Source: an uncultured Prevotellaceae bacterium
GTDB taxonomy: Bacteria; Bacteroidota; Bacteroidia; Bacteroidales; Muribaculaceae
DNA length: 64,000 bases
Direction: 5' to 3'
Assembly: GCA_937898675.1 (NCBI GenBank)
Contig: CALEJB010000051.1
Span: 109,988-173,987, forward strand
This document shows, piece after piece, positions 38,228 through 47,367 of the stretch (its first letter is position 1; each line of letters opens with the position of its first letter). A program made the position numbers and the translations under genes. The notes under the pieces are model-generated. The model saw only the letters and a program-made list of their open reading frames with translations, searched no databases and had not been told where the DNA came from.

Positions 38228-41200
38228 ATGAATAGAAGAATCAAAGCGTTTATGGCTGTGGCGGCGGTGCTGTCGTCATCGGTCTTGTTTTCCGCTGAAG
38301 CCCAAACGGTTACCCAGCAACAGCAGGATGCCGTCCAGGGCGTGATTACCCATCAGTTGCCCGCGCACATGGGCGTTGGCGCACTCAAGGTGCGCACGCT
38401 GTTGGTCGAGAACGACACCGTCAAAGTGGACGTGAGCGAGAACTTTGGCGACGTGCCCTTCACCCAGGAGAGCGTTGAGCGCCTGCGCGGCGAGATTCGC
38501 CAGGCCATGGGCGAGGGTTACGGCGACAGTCCCGTGCTCATCACCATCGCCGGCAGCGACATCGATAAGTACTTCTCTGATTTTGAGACTGCTTACAAGC
38601 GCAAGCACGACCCCTTTGTGAGCGAGATGAACTCCACGCGGCACTACCAGCGCGGCCTGGACGGCAACATCGTGGCGCTGTGGCCCAGCCACGGCTGGTA
38701 CTTCGAGCCCAAGCTCAACCGCTGGGAATGGCAGCGCGCGCGCTTGTTCCAGACCGTTGAGGACAAATATACCCACAGCTATGTGATACCGTTCCTCATC
38801 CCTATGCTCGAGAACGCCGGCGCCTATGTGTGGGACGCCCGCGAGCGCGACACGCACAACTTTGGCGCCGTGGTTGACAACGACGGTGGCCAGGCCCAGG
38901 CGCGCTATGCCGAGAGCAACGGCAAGAACAAGTGGGAGACCGGCAAGGACGCCGGCTTTGCCTACCAGCGCGAGACCTACAGGGACTTTGAGAATCCCTT
39001 CGCCGAGGGCACTTACCGCATGGCCAAGGCCGTGACCGACAAAAAGATGGTGTCCACCGCCTCGTGGGACGTTGACATGCCCGAGGCTGGTGACTATGCC
39101 CTGTATATCGCTTACAAGTCGCTGCCCAACAGCGCCACCGATGTCACCTACACCGTCAACAGCTTGGAGGGCAAGCGCGACTTCCGTGTCAACCAGGCCA
39201 TGGGTGGCGGCGTGTGGGTTTATCTGGGCACCTTCCCGCTCGCCCAGGGCATGAATGAGGCCGTAGTCACCGTCTCCAACCTGAGCGGTGACAAGAACGC
39301 CGTGGTCACCGCCGACGCCATCCGCGTGGGCGGCGGCAAGGGCAACATCGAGCGCCGCGTGGCACTGCCCACCCCCGGGAACATCGCCCTCGCCACCGAG
39401 CAGGATGACATGTCACACCTGGGTCGCGAGGATGTCGAGTACAGCTACATTGGCAGCGGCGACCACCCCTGGTTCAACATCGCCTCGCGCTACTACCTGC
39501 AGTGGTCGGGCTTCCCCGCGAGCGTTTACAGCCAGTCGCACGGCATCAACGACTATAACGACGACTACCGCAGCCGCGGCCTGTGGGTGAACTATCTGGC
39601 CGGCGGCAGCGAGGTGCTGCCCAAGCAGCCGGGCCTGAAGATTCCCGTTGACCTGTCCTTCTGCCTGCACACCGACGCCGGCACCACGCCCAACGACAGC
39701 ATCGTGGGCACCCTGCTCATCTATTGCACCCAGGCGGGCGGCAAGCGCTTTGGCAAGTATGCCAACGGCACGCCGCGCGAACTCTCGCGCCAGTATGCCA
39801 ACCTGCTCTCGACCGAGATTTCCAAGGACATCCGCACCAAGTATGAGCCCAACTGGACCCGCCGCGGCATGTGGGACAAGAGTTACTATGAGGCGCGCGT
39901 GCCCGAGGTGCCCGCCGTGCTCATGGAGCTGCTGTCGCACCAGAACTTCGCCGACATGAAGTACGGTCTTGACCCCACCTTCCGCTTTGACGTGAGCCGC
40001 GCTATTTACAAGGGCATGGTCAAGTTCATTGCCCAGCGCGACCACCGCTCCTATGCCATCCAGCCGCTGCCCGTCAACAGTTTTGCGATTGCCAAGACTG
40101 CCCCGGGCCGCTACCTGCTCACTTGGGAGCCCACCCATGACGACCTGAGCGACAACGCCGACGCCACGTCCTACATCGTGTGCGAGAAAATCGGCACCGG
40201 CGGCGCTTACAAGGAAATCGCTACCGTGCGCACGCCGCAATACAGCGTCACCGTGAGCGACAACGACATCCACAGTTACCGCATCATCGCCATGAACGAC
40301 GGCGGCCGCAGTTTCCCCAGCGAGACCTTGAGTATGGGCATTGCGCCCTCGAGCAAGGGCGATGCCCTGGTGGTCAACGGCTTCACCCGTGTGAGCGGTC
40401 CCGATTGGTTTGACGGTCCTGACCGCGCCGGCTTTGATGACGCCAAGGACCACGGCGTGCCCTACATCCAGCAGATCAACTACCTGGGCTCACAGTTTGA
40501 GACCCGCCGCGAGTTGCCGTGGCGCGACGACGACGCCCCCGGCTTTGGCTCGTCGCGCACCGACTACGAGACCCGCGTGGTGGCCGGCAACACCTTTGAC
40601 TATCCCATTCTGCACGGCGAGGCGCTCATGGCAGCCGGTTACTCCTTTGTTTCCTGCAGCCAGCGCGCGCTTGAGCATGGCTATAACACCGCCGGCATCG
40701 GCCTGATGGACTTGGTCCTGGGCAAGCAGAAGGAGATTAATACGGGCAGCTGCGCCATGCCTTCGCGCTTCAAGATATTCACCGACGGCCTCAAGAGCGC
40801 CTTGCAGCGCTACACCGAGGGCGGCGGCAACGTCATGGTCAGTGGCGCCTATGTCGGCAGCGACCTGTGGGACAACGCCGCGGGCAAGAACGACGCCGAC
40901 GGCCAGCGCTTTGTCCAGAACGTGCTGGGCTACACCTGGCTCGACGGCCGCGCCGCCAGCGAGGGCAGGGTGGCCAGCATCGACAGTCCCGCCGGCGTGC
41001 TGTCGGTTTCGGACAACTGGACATACTACAGCAAGTTGAACGACAAGTTCTATGCCGTAGAGTCGCCCGACGCCATCAAGGCCAGCGACAGCAACGGCTT
41101 CACCTGGATGCGCTACAGCGAGAACAACCTGCCCGCCGCTATCGCCAGCGACCGCGGCGGCTACCGCACGGTGGTCATGGGCTTCCCCCTCGAGACCGTG

Positions 41201-41263
41201 GACACGGCCGCAGGCCGCGCCAGCCTCATGGAGCGCATCGCCAGGTATCTGATGAAGGAATAA
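38228..41263 (+). CDS. Amidase-like protein with inserted golvesin-type domain
   Basis: A 1011-residue exported protein (signal peptide 1-25). An N-acetylmuramoyl-L-alanine amidase-like fold seems to be in two parts: the first (about 150-215) has LWPSHGWYFE and a following RWEWQR; the second (about 418-600) has CLHTDAG and VLMELLSHQN, in the order of the amidase_3 metal and catalytic motifs. Between them (about 224-371) is a golvesin C-terminal-like beta-sandwich (YAESNGKNKWETG...WDVDMPEAGDYALYIAYK...VVTADAIRVGGG). A fibronectin-III-like domain (about 618-710) and a glutamine-amidotransferase-like C-terminal domain follow. Relatives are often mislabelled xanthan lyase. It heads the salvage operon and should act on peptidoglycan outside the cytoplasm; substrate is inferred. 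Confidence 0.82.
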   Translation: MNRRIKAFMAVAAVLSSSVLFSAEAQTVTQQQQDAVQGVITHQLPAHMGVGALKVRTLLVENDTVKVDVSENFGDVPFTQESVERLRGEIRQAMGEGYGDSPVLITIAGSDIDKYFSDFETAYKRKHDPFVSEMNSTRHYQRGLDGNIVALWPSHGWYFEPKLNRWEWQRARLFQTVEDKYTHSYVIPFLIPMLENAGAYVWDARERDTHNFGAVVDNDGGQAQARYAESNGKNKWETGKDAGFAYQRETYRDFENPFAEGTYRMAKAVTDKKMVSTASWDVDMPEAGDYALYIAYKSLPNSATDVTYTVNSLEGKRDFRVNQAMGGGVWVYLGTFPLAQGMNEAVVTVSNLSGDKNAVVTADAIRVGGGKGNIERRVALPTPGNIALATEQDDMSHLGREDVEYSYIGSGDHPWFNIASRYYLQWSGFPASVYSQSHGINDYNDDYRSRGLWVNYLAGGSEVLPKQPGLKIPVDLSFCLHTDAGTTPNDSIVGTLLIYCTQAGGKRFGKYANGTPRELSRQYANLLSTEISKDIRTKYEPNWTRRGMWDKSYYEARVPEVPAVLMELLSHQNFADMKYGLDPTFRFDVSRAIYKGMVKFIAQRDHRSYAIQPLPVNSFAIAKTAPGRYLLTWEPTHDDLSDNADATSYIVCEKIGTGGAYKEIATVRTPQYSVTVSDNDIHSYRIIAMNDGGRSFPSETLSMGIAPSSKGDALVVNGFTRVSGPDWFDGPDRAGFDDAKDHGVPYIQQINYLGSQFETRRELPWRDDDAPGFGSSRTDYETRVVAGNTFDYPILHGEALMAAGYSFVSCSQRALEHGYNTAGIGLMDLVLGKQKEINTGSCAMPSRFKIFTDGLKSALQRYTEGGGNVMVSGAYVGSDLWDNAAGKNDADGQRFVQNVLGYTWLDGRAASEGRVASIDSPAGVLSVSDNWTYYSKLNDKFYAVESPDAIKASDSNGFTWMRYSENNLPAAIASDRGGYRTVVMGFPLETVDTAAGRASLMERIARYLMKE

Positions 41264-41313
41264 ATCAATCACAACATATCAATCACTAACATCATCAACA
41301 CCAAGAAACAATC

Positions 41314-42798
41314 ATGGGAAGAATCAATTGCTTTATCCCGTTTGCCACGGCTGAACAGGCCCGGCAGACCATCGCCGAGTTGAAGGGCAATGCCCTGGTG
41401 GACAAAGTTTATCTGCTCGCCACAGGCGACGCTGATCCCGTCGAGGGCTGCGAGACTGTGGCCGTCAAGGGCCTCACCGCCAGTGCCACTATGCGCGCCA
41501 TCGCCGAGCGCGCTGACAACGACTATGTGCTGCTGTACACCAAGTACGACACCCTCAAGATGGGCCCGTTCTCGGTTGAGCGCTTTGTTAAGCTGGCCGA
41601 CGACACCCGCTCGGGCATGCTCTATGCCGACCACTACAACGTCACCGCCAAGGGCGCCGACAAGGCCCCGGTCATCGACTACCAGATGGGCAGTCTGCGC
41701 GACGACTTCGACTTTGGCTCGGTGCTGTTCTTTTGCGGCAAGTGCTTCAAGCGCGCCGCCCAGGCCATGAAGGCCGACTATGAGTTTGCCGGTCTGTATG
41801 ACCTGCGCCTCAAACTCTCGCAGTTTGCCGCCATCACCCACATCAACGAGTTCCTGTACAGCGATGTCGAGCAGGATACCCGCAAGAGCGGCGAGAAGAT
41901 TTTTGACTATGTTGACCCGCGCAACCGCGGCCGTCAAATCGAGATGGAGCAGGCTTGCACCGAGCACCTCAAGGAGGTGGGCGGCTACCTCGCTCCCACG
42001 CGCGTCGAGGACGGCAAGGAGGTGCCCAACTTCCGCCACATCGAGTTCAACCAGGGCAACTTCGAGGTCGAGGCCACGGTGATGATACCCGTGCGCAACC
42101 GCATCCGCACCATCCGCGACGCCATCGACTCGGTGCTCAAGCAGCAATGCGACTTCAAGTTCAACCTCATGGTCGTTGACAACTTCTCGACCGACGGCAC
42201 CCGCGAGGCCATCGCCGAGTATGACGACCCGCGCCTCATCCACATCATCGCCGACTTCTATGACATGGGCATCGGCGGCTACTGGAACCTGGCGGCGCAC
42301 CACGAGCAGGCCGGCAAGTTCATCGTCCAGCTCGACAGCGACGACATGTACAAGGACGAGAACACGCTGCAGACCATGGTCAACGCCTTCTATGAGCAAA
42401 ACGTGGCCATGGTGGTGGGCACCTACCAGATGACCGACATCCAGCTCAATCCCATCCCCCCCGGCATCATCGACCACAAGGAGTGGACCCCCGAGAACGG
42501 CCGCAACAACGCCCTGCGCATCAACGGTCTGGGCGCTCCCCGCGCATTCTACACCCCCGTGCTGCGTGATGTCAAGATTCCCAACACCAGCTATGGCGAG
42601 GACTATGCCCTGGGCCTGAACATCTCGCGCAACTACCAGATTGGGCGCGTCTATACCCCTGTTTACCTGTGCCGCCGCTGGGACGACAACAGCGACGCGT
42701 CGCTCGATGTCGAGAAAATGAACCGCAACAACCTGTACAAGGACCGCATACGCACCTGGGAACTCCAGGCGCGCATCGCGATGAACAAGGAGGCATAA
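41314..42798 (+). CDS. Family 2 glycosyltransferase in the salvage operon
   Basis: A 494-residue cytoplasmic protein without membrane segments. The C-terminal half (from about residue 252) is a GT-A glycosyltransferase: TVMIPVRNRIRTIRDAIDSVLKQ, VVDNFSTDGT and the metal-binding QLDSDDMYKDE. The N-terminal half (1-240) looks like a second, degenerate GT-A-like domain (INCFIPFATAEQARQTIAEL, then LLATGDAD). It lies 50 bases after the amidase-like gene and 15 before the HIT-like gene. Donor and acceptor are not shown by the sequence. A glycosyltransferase has no assigned step in known MurNAc salvage. Confidence 0.82.
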   Translation: MGRINCFIPFATAEQARQTIAELKGNALVDKVYLLATGDADPVEGCETVAVKGLTASATMRAIAERADNDYVLLYTKYDTLKMGPFSVERFVKLADDTRSGMLYADHYNVTAKGADKAPVIDYQMGSLRDDFDFGSVLFFCGKCFKRAAQAMKADYEFAGLYDLRLKLSQFAAITHINEFLYSDVEQDTRKSGEKIFDYVDPRNRGRQIEMEQACTEHLKEVGGYLAPTRVEDGKEVPNFRHIEFNQGNFEVEATVMIPVRNRIRTIRDAIDSVLKQQCDFKFNLMVVDNFSTDGTREAIAEYDDPRLIHIIADFYDMGIGGYWNLAAHHEQAGKFIVQLDSDDMYKDENTLQTMVNAFYEQNVAMVVGTYQMTDIQLNPIPPGIIDHKEWTPENGRNNALRINGLGAPRAFYTPVLRDVKIPNTSYGEDYALGLNISRNYQIGRVYTPVYLCRRWDDNSDASLDVEKMNRNNLYKDRIRTWELQARIAMNKEA

Positions 42799-42813
42799 AA
42801 ATTAATTCAGCCG

Positions 42814-43761
42814 ATGGACTACAGCCTGACGGTCAACAAACTCATCAGCAAGCAAATGCTCGACTGGCCTGAGGCCGGGCGCAACTATGCCGCCCTGGCA
42901 CAGGCCCGCCAGCGCGTGCTGCAGGTGGGCGAATCGACCGTGACGCTGCAGTTCAACCCCGAGCGGCGGCGCTCGTCGGCCGCCAACATCAGCCCCAAGG
43001 CGCTGGCTCGCCGCAAGTGCTTCTTGTGTACCGAGCACCAGCCTGCGCGGCAGAGCGCCGTGCTGTGGGGCGGGCATTACAAGATACAAGTCAACCCTTA
43101 TCCCATCTTCAGCCGCCACCTGACGATTGCCGACCAGAACCATGAGCCGCAGCGCCTGTCGGGCCGCGTGGGCGACATGCTGCGGCTGGCCCAGGACCTG
43201 CCCGGATTTGTAGTGTTCTACAACGGGCCGCAGTGCGGAGCCTCGGCGCCCGACCACATGCACTTCCAGGCCGGGCTGTCGAGCGAACTGCCCCTGTGCG
43301 CCGAGTTGCCGCACGCCACCACTGCGCTCCTCGCCAACAGCGACGAGGGCTTCATTGGCTTCATGGAATCGCTGGGTCGCACGATGTTCAACATCGAGAC
43401 CACGACCATGCGCGCCGCCGAGCGCCATGTGCTGCGGCTGATGGACATGCTCCCCGTGCCCTACGGGGCTGCCGAGGCAATGGTCAACGTGCTGTGCTGG
43501 TGGGATGTTACCGACCACATGTGGCGCGTGGTGGTGTTTCCCCGCAGCAAGCACCGCCCCGACTGCTACGGCGAGGGCGAGGGGCGCCTGCTGCTCAGCC
43601 CCGCGTCGGTGGACATGGGCGGACTGTGGGCCGTTCCCGAGGAAAAGGACTTTGACGCGCTGACCATCAAGGCCGTCCAGGACCTGTACCGTGAGTTGTG
43701 CATGAGCCGTGAGTCGCTCGGCGGGCTGCTCGCTGCCTACAAACGCCGCTGGAGTTATTAA
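42814..43761 (+). CDS. DUF4922 protein, HIT/GalT-like nucleotidyltransferase or phosphorylase
   Basis: A 315-residue cytoplasmic protein of the DUF4922 family. The motif APDHMHFQAG puts H148-x-H150-x-Q152 in the position of the HxHxQ active site of GalT, Ap4A phosphorylase and GDP-galactose phosphorylase, members of the HIT superfamily that move nucleotidyl groups through a histidine. A CFLC pair (C69, C72) recalls the zinc or structural site of those enzymes. A likely reaction is transfer between a nucleotide and a sugar-1-phosphate, but the substrate is unknown. Directly after the GT2 gene in the salvage operon. Confidence 0.78.
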   Translation: MDYSLTVNKLISKQMLDWPEAGRNYAALAQARQRVLQVGESTVTLQFNPERRRSSAANISPKALARRKCFLCTEHQPARQSAVLWGGHYKIQVNPYPIFSRHLTIADQNHEPQRLSGRVGDMLRLAQDLPGFVVFYNGPQCGASAPDHMHFQAGLSSELPLCAELPHATTALLANSDEGFIGFMESLGRTMFNIETTTMRAAERHVLRLMDMLPVPYGAAEAMVNVLCWWDVTDHMWRVVVFPRSKHRPDCYGEGEGRLLLSPASVDMGGLWAVPEEKDFDALTIKAVQDLYRELCMSRESLGGLLAAYKRRWSY

Positions 43762-43788
43762 CCGAACAAAACAAACGCAAACATAATA

Positions 43789-45129
43789 ATGATGAATGAC
43801 CAGAATCAGATTCCCCAGGTCCGCGTGGGCATCATGAGCGAGCCCCGGCTGGACTTTGTGCTCAACGGCGACTACCGCGTCAACGGCTCGCTGTGCAGCG
43901 GGGCCCAGCAGGCTTGCTGTGCCGGCGGCATGGTGGAGTGGGGCGGCAGCCGCTACAGCGAACTGCTGTTCGAGCCTGTGGATGCCGACAACGCCTCGTT
44001 CACACTCAAGGGCGTGACCATCGGCGTGAGTTTCCACTGGAAGCGCCAGGAGGACCAGACCTTCAAGGGCGCGCTCCACATCATTGTCGAGGACGGCAAG
44101 CTCACGCCTGTCAATGTGCTGAGCGTCGAGGACTACCTGCTGAGCGTCATCTCGAGCGAGATGAGCGCCAACGCCTCGCTGGAACTGCTCAAGGCCCATG
44201 CCGTGATTTCGCGCAGCTGGCTGCTGGCGCAGATTCACGGCGACAAGACGGCCCCGGCCGTTGAGCGCGACCCTGGCGCCCCCGGCGAGATGATGGACAC
44301 TCCCGACGAACTCGTCAAGTGGTGGGACCGCGACGACCATGTCAACTTTGACGTGTGCGCCGACGACCACTGCCAGCGCTACCAGGGCATCACCCGCGCC
44401 TCGACCGAGAAGGTGGGCGAGGCCATCCGCGCCACATGGGGCGAAGTGCTGATGCACGGCGGCGAGTTGTGCGACGCGCGCTTCTCGAAGTCGTGCGGCG
44501 GCGTGATGGAGGAATTTGAGAACTGCTGGGAGCCGCATCACCACGACTACCTGGAGGCGCGCCGCGACAGCGCCAACGAGGCCGACTTTCCCGACCTCAC
44601 CCGCGAGGACGCCGCCGCCGAGTGGATAATCTCCAGCCCCGAGGCCTACTGCAACACCACCGACCCCGCCATCCTCTCGCAGGTGCTCAACGACTATGAC
44701 CAGGAGACCAAGGACTTCTACCGCTGGAGCGTGGAATATACCCAGGACGAACTGGCCGCCCTCATCAAGCAGCGCACCGGCATCGACTACGGCCGCATCC
44801 GCGACCTGCAACCCGTGGCGCGCGGCACCAGCGGCCGTCTCTACCGCCTGCGCATCGTGGGCGAGAAGCGTGAACGCATCATCGGCAAGGAACTCACCAT
44901 ACGCTACGCGCTGTCGCCCTCGTGCCTTTACAGTTCGGCCTTTGTCGTCGAGAAGGACGGCATGGATGCCGACGGTTATCCCGAGCGCTTCACCCTGCGC
45001 GGGGCGGGGTGGGGGCATGGCGCCGGCCTGTGCCAGATAGGCGCTGCCGTGATGGGTGCCCGCGGCATCGGCTACAAGGACATACTGCTGCACTACTTCG
45101 TAGGCGCCAGCATCGACAAGAGATATTGA
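43789..45129 (+). CDS. SpoIID/LytB-domain protein without signal peptide
   Basis: A 446-residue protein with the SpoIID/LytB fold, whose known members cleave glycan strands stripped of peptides by a lytic transglycosylase reaction. The catalytic glutamate is E124 in VEDYLLSVISSEM, followed by LKAHAVISRSWLLA; the C-terminal GAGWGHGAGLCQIGAAVMGARG is the second hallmark. The middle (about 150-300) carries a longer insertion with conserved Cys/His. There is no signal peptide or membrane helix (start MMNDQNQIPQ), so as predicted it stays in the cytoplasm, where the substrate would be muropeptides brought in by AmpG. AmpG is the next gene. Confidence 0.85.
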   Translation: MMNDQNQIPQVRVGIMSEPRLDFVLNGDYRVNGSLCSGAQQACCAGGMVEWGGSRYSELLFEPVDADNASFTLKGVTIGVSFHWKRQEDQTFKGALHIIVEDGKLTPVNVLSVEDYLLSVISSEMSANASLELLKAHAVISRSWLLAQIHGDKTAPAVERDPGAPGEMMDTPDELVKWWDRDDHVNFDVCADDHCQRYQGITRASTEKVGEAIRATWGEVLMHGGELCDARFSKSCGGVMEEFENCWEPHHHDYLEARRDSANEADFPDLTREDAAAEWIISSPEAYCNTTDPAILSQVLNDYDQETKDFYRWSVEYTQDELAALIKQRTGIDYGRIRDLQPVARGTSGRLYRLRIVGEKRERIIGKELTIRYALSPSCLYSSAFVVEKDGMDADGYPERFTLRGAGWGHGAGLCQIGAAVMGARGIGYKDILLHYFVGASIDKRY

Positions 45130-45169
45130 TTTACAACGAGTTAACCTAACCAATAAAACATATACTGCA

Positions 45170-46531
45170 ATGAAACAAGACCTGACAGCAACCCGACAAA
45201 AAACCCCGTGGTGGTGGGTGCCGACCTTATACTTTGCCGAGGGCGTGCCCTACTTTGTGGTCAACAACATCTCGGTGATGATGTTCACCAAGATGGGTGT
45301 CCCCAACGGCGACATGTCGTTTTTTACCACGCTGCTCTATTTCCCCTGGTTCCTCAAGGGCCTGTGGAGTCCCATCGTTGACGTGGTCAAGACCAAGCGC
45401 TGGTGGATTCTCGCCATGCAGGCGCTCATGACCGGCATGCTCATCCTGCTCACGCTCACGCTGCCACACCCCGACGCGGCGACCATCGCCGGCGGCGACA
45501 CCTCGATAAGCATCTTCACCTTTACGCTCATCCTGTTCATCATCGCCGCCTTTGCCTCGGCGACGCACGACATTGCCGCCGACGGCTTCTACATGCTGGC
45601 TCACAGTCCCAGCAGCCAGGCCGCCTTCATTGGCATCCGCAGCGTGTTCTATCGCGTGGCGTCGGTCTTTGGCCAGGGCGTGCTGGTGTTCATTGCCGGC
45701 CTGGTCGAGAGCAAGACGGGCGACATCCCCATGTCGTGGCAGATAACCCTGGGTGTGTCGGCAGTGGTGTTCTTCCTCATCACGCTGTTCCACACCTTTG
45801 CCTTGCCGCGTTCCAAGGATGACGCGCCTCGCGGCGGCAGCGCCGCCAGCAGTGCCAAGAACAACCTCAAGGAGATGGGCAACTCGTTTGCCACCTTCTT
45901 CAAGAAACCCGGTGTGTTGCTGGCCATCGCTTTCATGCTGCTTTACCGTCTGCCCGAGGGTTTCCTCATCAAGTTGTGCCAGCCCTTCCTCGTCCACGGC
46001 GTTGATCAGGGAGGCTTGGGCCTGAGCACCGAGGTGGTGGGCACCGTCTATGGCGTGTTTGGCGTCATCGCCCTGCTGCTGGGCGGCATCTTGGGCGGCA
46101 TCTATTCGTCGCGCGTGGGCCTCAAGAGGTCGTTGTGGCTCATGGCGGCCTGCATGACGCTGCCATGTCTCACCTTTGTCTATCTGGCTATCGCGCAGCC
46201 CACCAACATTGTTATCATTACCATTGCGCTATGCATCGAGCAGTTTGGCTACGGCTTTGGTTTCACCGCCTACATGCTTTACATGATGTACTTCAGCGAG
46301 GGTGAGTTCAAGACATCGCACTATGCCATCTGCACCGCCTTCATGGCGCTGAGCATGATGCTGCCGGGCTTTGTTGCCGGCTACATCCAGGAGGCCATCG
46401 GCTATGTGAACTTCTTCTGGATGGTGATGGTGTGCTGCTTTGCTACCCTGGTAGTGACCTACTTCGTCAACCGCAAGATCAATCCCAACTACGGCAAGAA
46501 GGACGAGAAGGAAAAAGAAGTGACTGAATAA
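45170..46531 (+). CDS. ampG: AmpG-family muropeptide permease (MFS)
   Basis: A 453-residue major facilitator with about 12 membrane helices. The start PWWWVPTLYFAEGVPYFVVNN and the block SATHDIAADGFYML are typical of AmpG, the proton-driven importer of GlcNAc-anhydroMurNAc peptides. A charged loop (about 225-240) separates the two six-helix halves. The C-terminus is lysine/glutamate-rich. Position between the SpoIID-like and kinase genes supports import of cell-wall fragments. Confidence 0.88.
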   Translation: MKQDLTATRQKTPWWWVPTLYFAEGVPYFVVNNISVMMFTKMGVPNGDMSFFTTLLYFPWFLKGLWSPIVDVVKTKRWWILAMQALMTGMLILLTLTLPHPDAATIAGGDTSISIFTFTLILFIIAAFASATHDIAADGFYMLAHSPSSQAAFIGIRSVFYRVASVFGQGVLVFIAGLVESKTGDIPMSWQITLGVSAVVFFLITLFHTFALPRSKDDAPRGGSAASSAKNNLKEMGNSFATFFKKPGVLLAIAFMLLYRLPEGFLIKLCQPFLVHGVDQGGLGLSTEVVGTVYGVFGVIALLLGGILGGIYSSRVGLKRSLWLMAACMTLPCLTFVYLAIAQPTNIVIITIALCIEQFGYGFGFTAYMLYMMYFSEGEFKTSHYAICTAFMALSMMLPGFVAGYIQEAIGYVNFFWMVMVCCFATLVVTYFVNRKINPNYGKKDEKEKEVTE

Positions 46532-46541
46532 ATTCAATTCC

Positions 46542-47348
46542 ATGTCAGACAAGCGATTGTATGTCATAGCAGGCTGCAACGGGGCGGGCAAAACCACTGC
46601 CTCGAAGCAGTTCCTGCCGTCGATTCTGGAATGTCGCCAGTGGGTCAACGCCGATGAGATTGCCTACGGCCTCTCGCCGCTCGACCCTATGACCGTGTCG
46701 TTCCAAGCCGGGCGGCTGATGCTGGAGCGCATACAGGAATTGTTGGCCAGCAACGAGACCTTTGCCATCGAGACAACGCTTGCCACGCGGTCGTATCGCA
46801 ACTTGGTGTTGCAGGCCCAGGCCCAAGGCTATCGGGTGAAGCTGATTTTCTTCTATCTGCCTTCGCCCCAAGTGGCGCTCGACAGAGTGGCCCATCGGGT
46901 GCGCAACGGCGGTCATTTTGTCCCCGACGAGATGGTCGTCAGACGCCACAACCGCGGTTTGGACAATTTGACCAAGATATTTATGCCGATTGTTGACAGT
47001 TGGACGATATTTCGTTACGAAGACAACTGTTACAGGCAGATTGCCGAAGGCATAAAAGGACAAATCTGGGATTTTAATGCCAACAATATGGTGAAAGAAA
47101 ATGATGCCCCCTATGTGAGCGAATTGAACCGCAGATTGCTCGAGTGCTGCAATCAGGCGGTGCTCGAAATGATCCGCGAGATGGCGTTGCACGACGAGTT
47201 GGTCGTCATGATCGACAGAGAGGGCATGTCGTACTGGTGCAGGGCGCGCGAGGTGCTCGAGAAAAACCCCGATCTCAAACTGCCCAACGTGCAGTACACT
47301 CCCGTGGAGGTGGACATCAAACAAATCATTGAATCAAGAAAATATTAA
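46542..47348 (+). CDS. Zeta-toxin-family P-loop kinase
   Basis: A 268-residue kinase of the zeta-toxin fold: Walker A GCNGAGKTT (residues 11-19), an acidic NADE at 36-39 corresponding to the substrate-binding base region, FAIETTLATRSY near 75, and the RNGGHFVPDEMVVRR lid near 125. Known zeta toxins phosphorylate UDP-GlcNAc. The gene is 10 bases after ampG and 19 before namZ, with no antitoxin-like gene on either side, so it looks like a metabolic member and not a toxin-antitoxin module. Substrate is inferred to be an amino sugar or nucleotide sugar of the wall. The C-terminal 90 residues are helical. Confidence 0.82.
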   Translation: MSDKRLYVIAGCNGAGKTTASKQFLPSILECRQWVNADEIAYGLSPLDPMTVSFQAGRLMLERIQELLASNETFAIETTLATRSYRNLVLQAQAQGYRVKLIFFYLPSPQVALDRVAHRVRNGGHFVPDEMVVRRHNRGLDNLTKIFMPIVDSWTIFRYEDNCYRQIAEGIKGQIWDFNANNMVKENDAPYVSELNRRLLECCNQAVLEMIREMALHDELVVMIDREGMSYWCRAREVLEKNPDLKLPNVQYTPVEVDIKQIIESRKY

Positions 47349-47367
47349 CCCTAAACAGAATATAGAT

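Noticed and set aside
42802..45153. Minus-strand frame of 783 codons opposite DUF4922 and the SpoIID-like gene
   Set aside because: Antisense shadow of two real genes with catalytic motifs on the plus strand.
46542..47348. Toxin-antitoxin module
   Set aside because: The zeta-family kinase has no antitoxin-like neighbour and sits tightly inside a metabolic operon.
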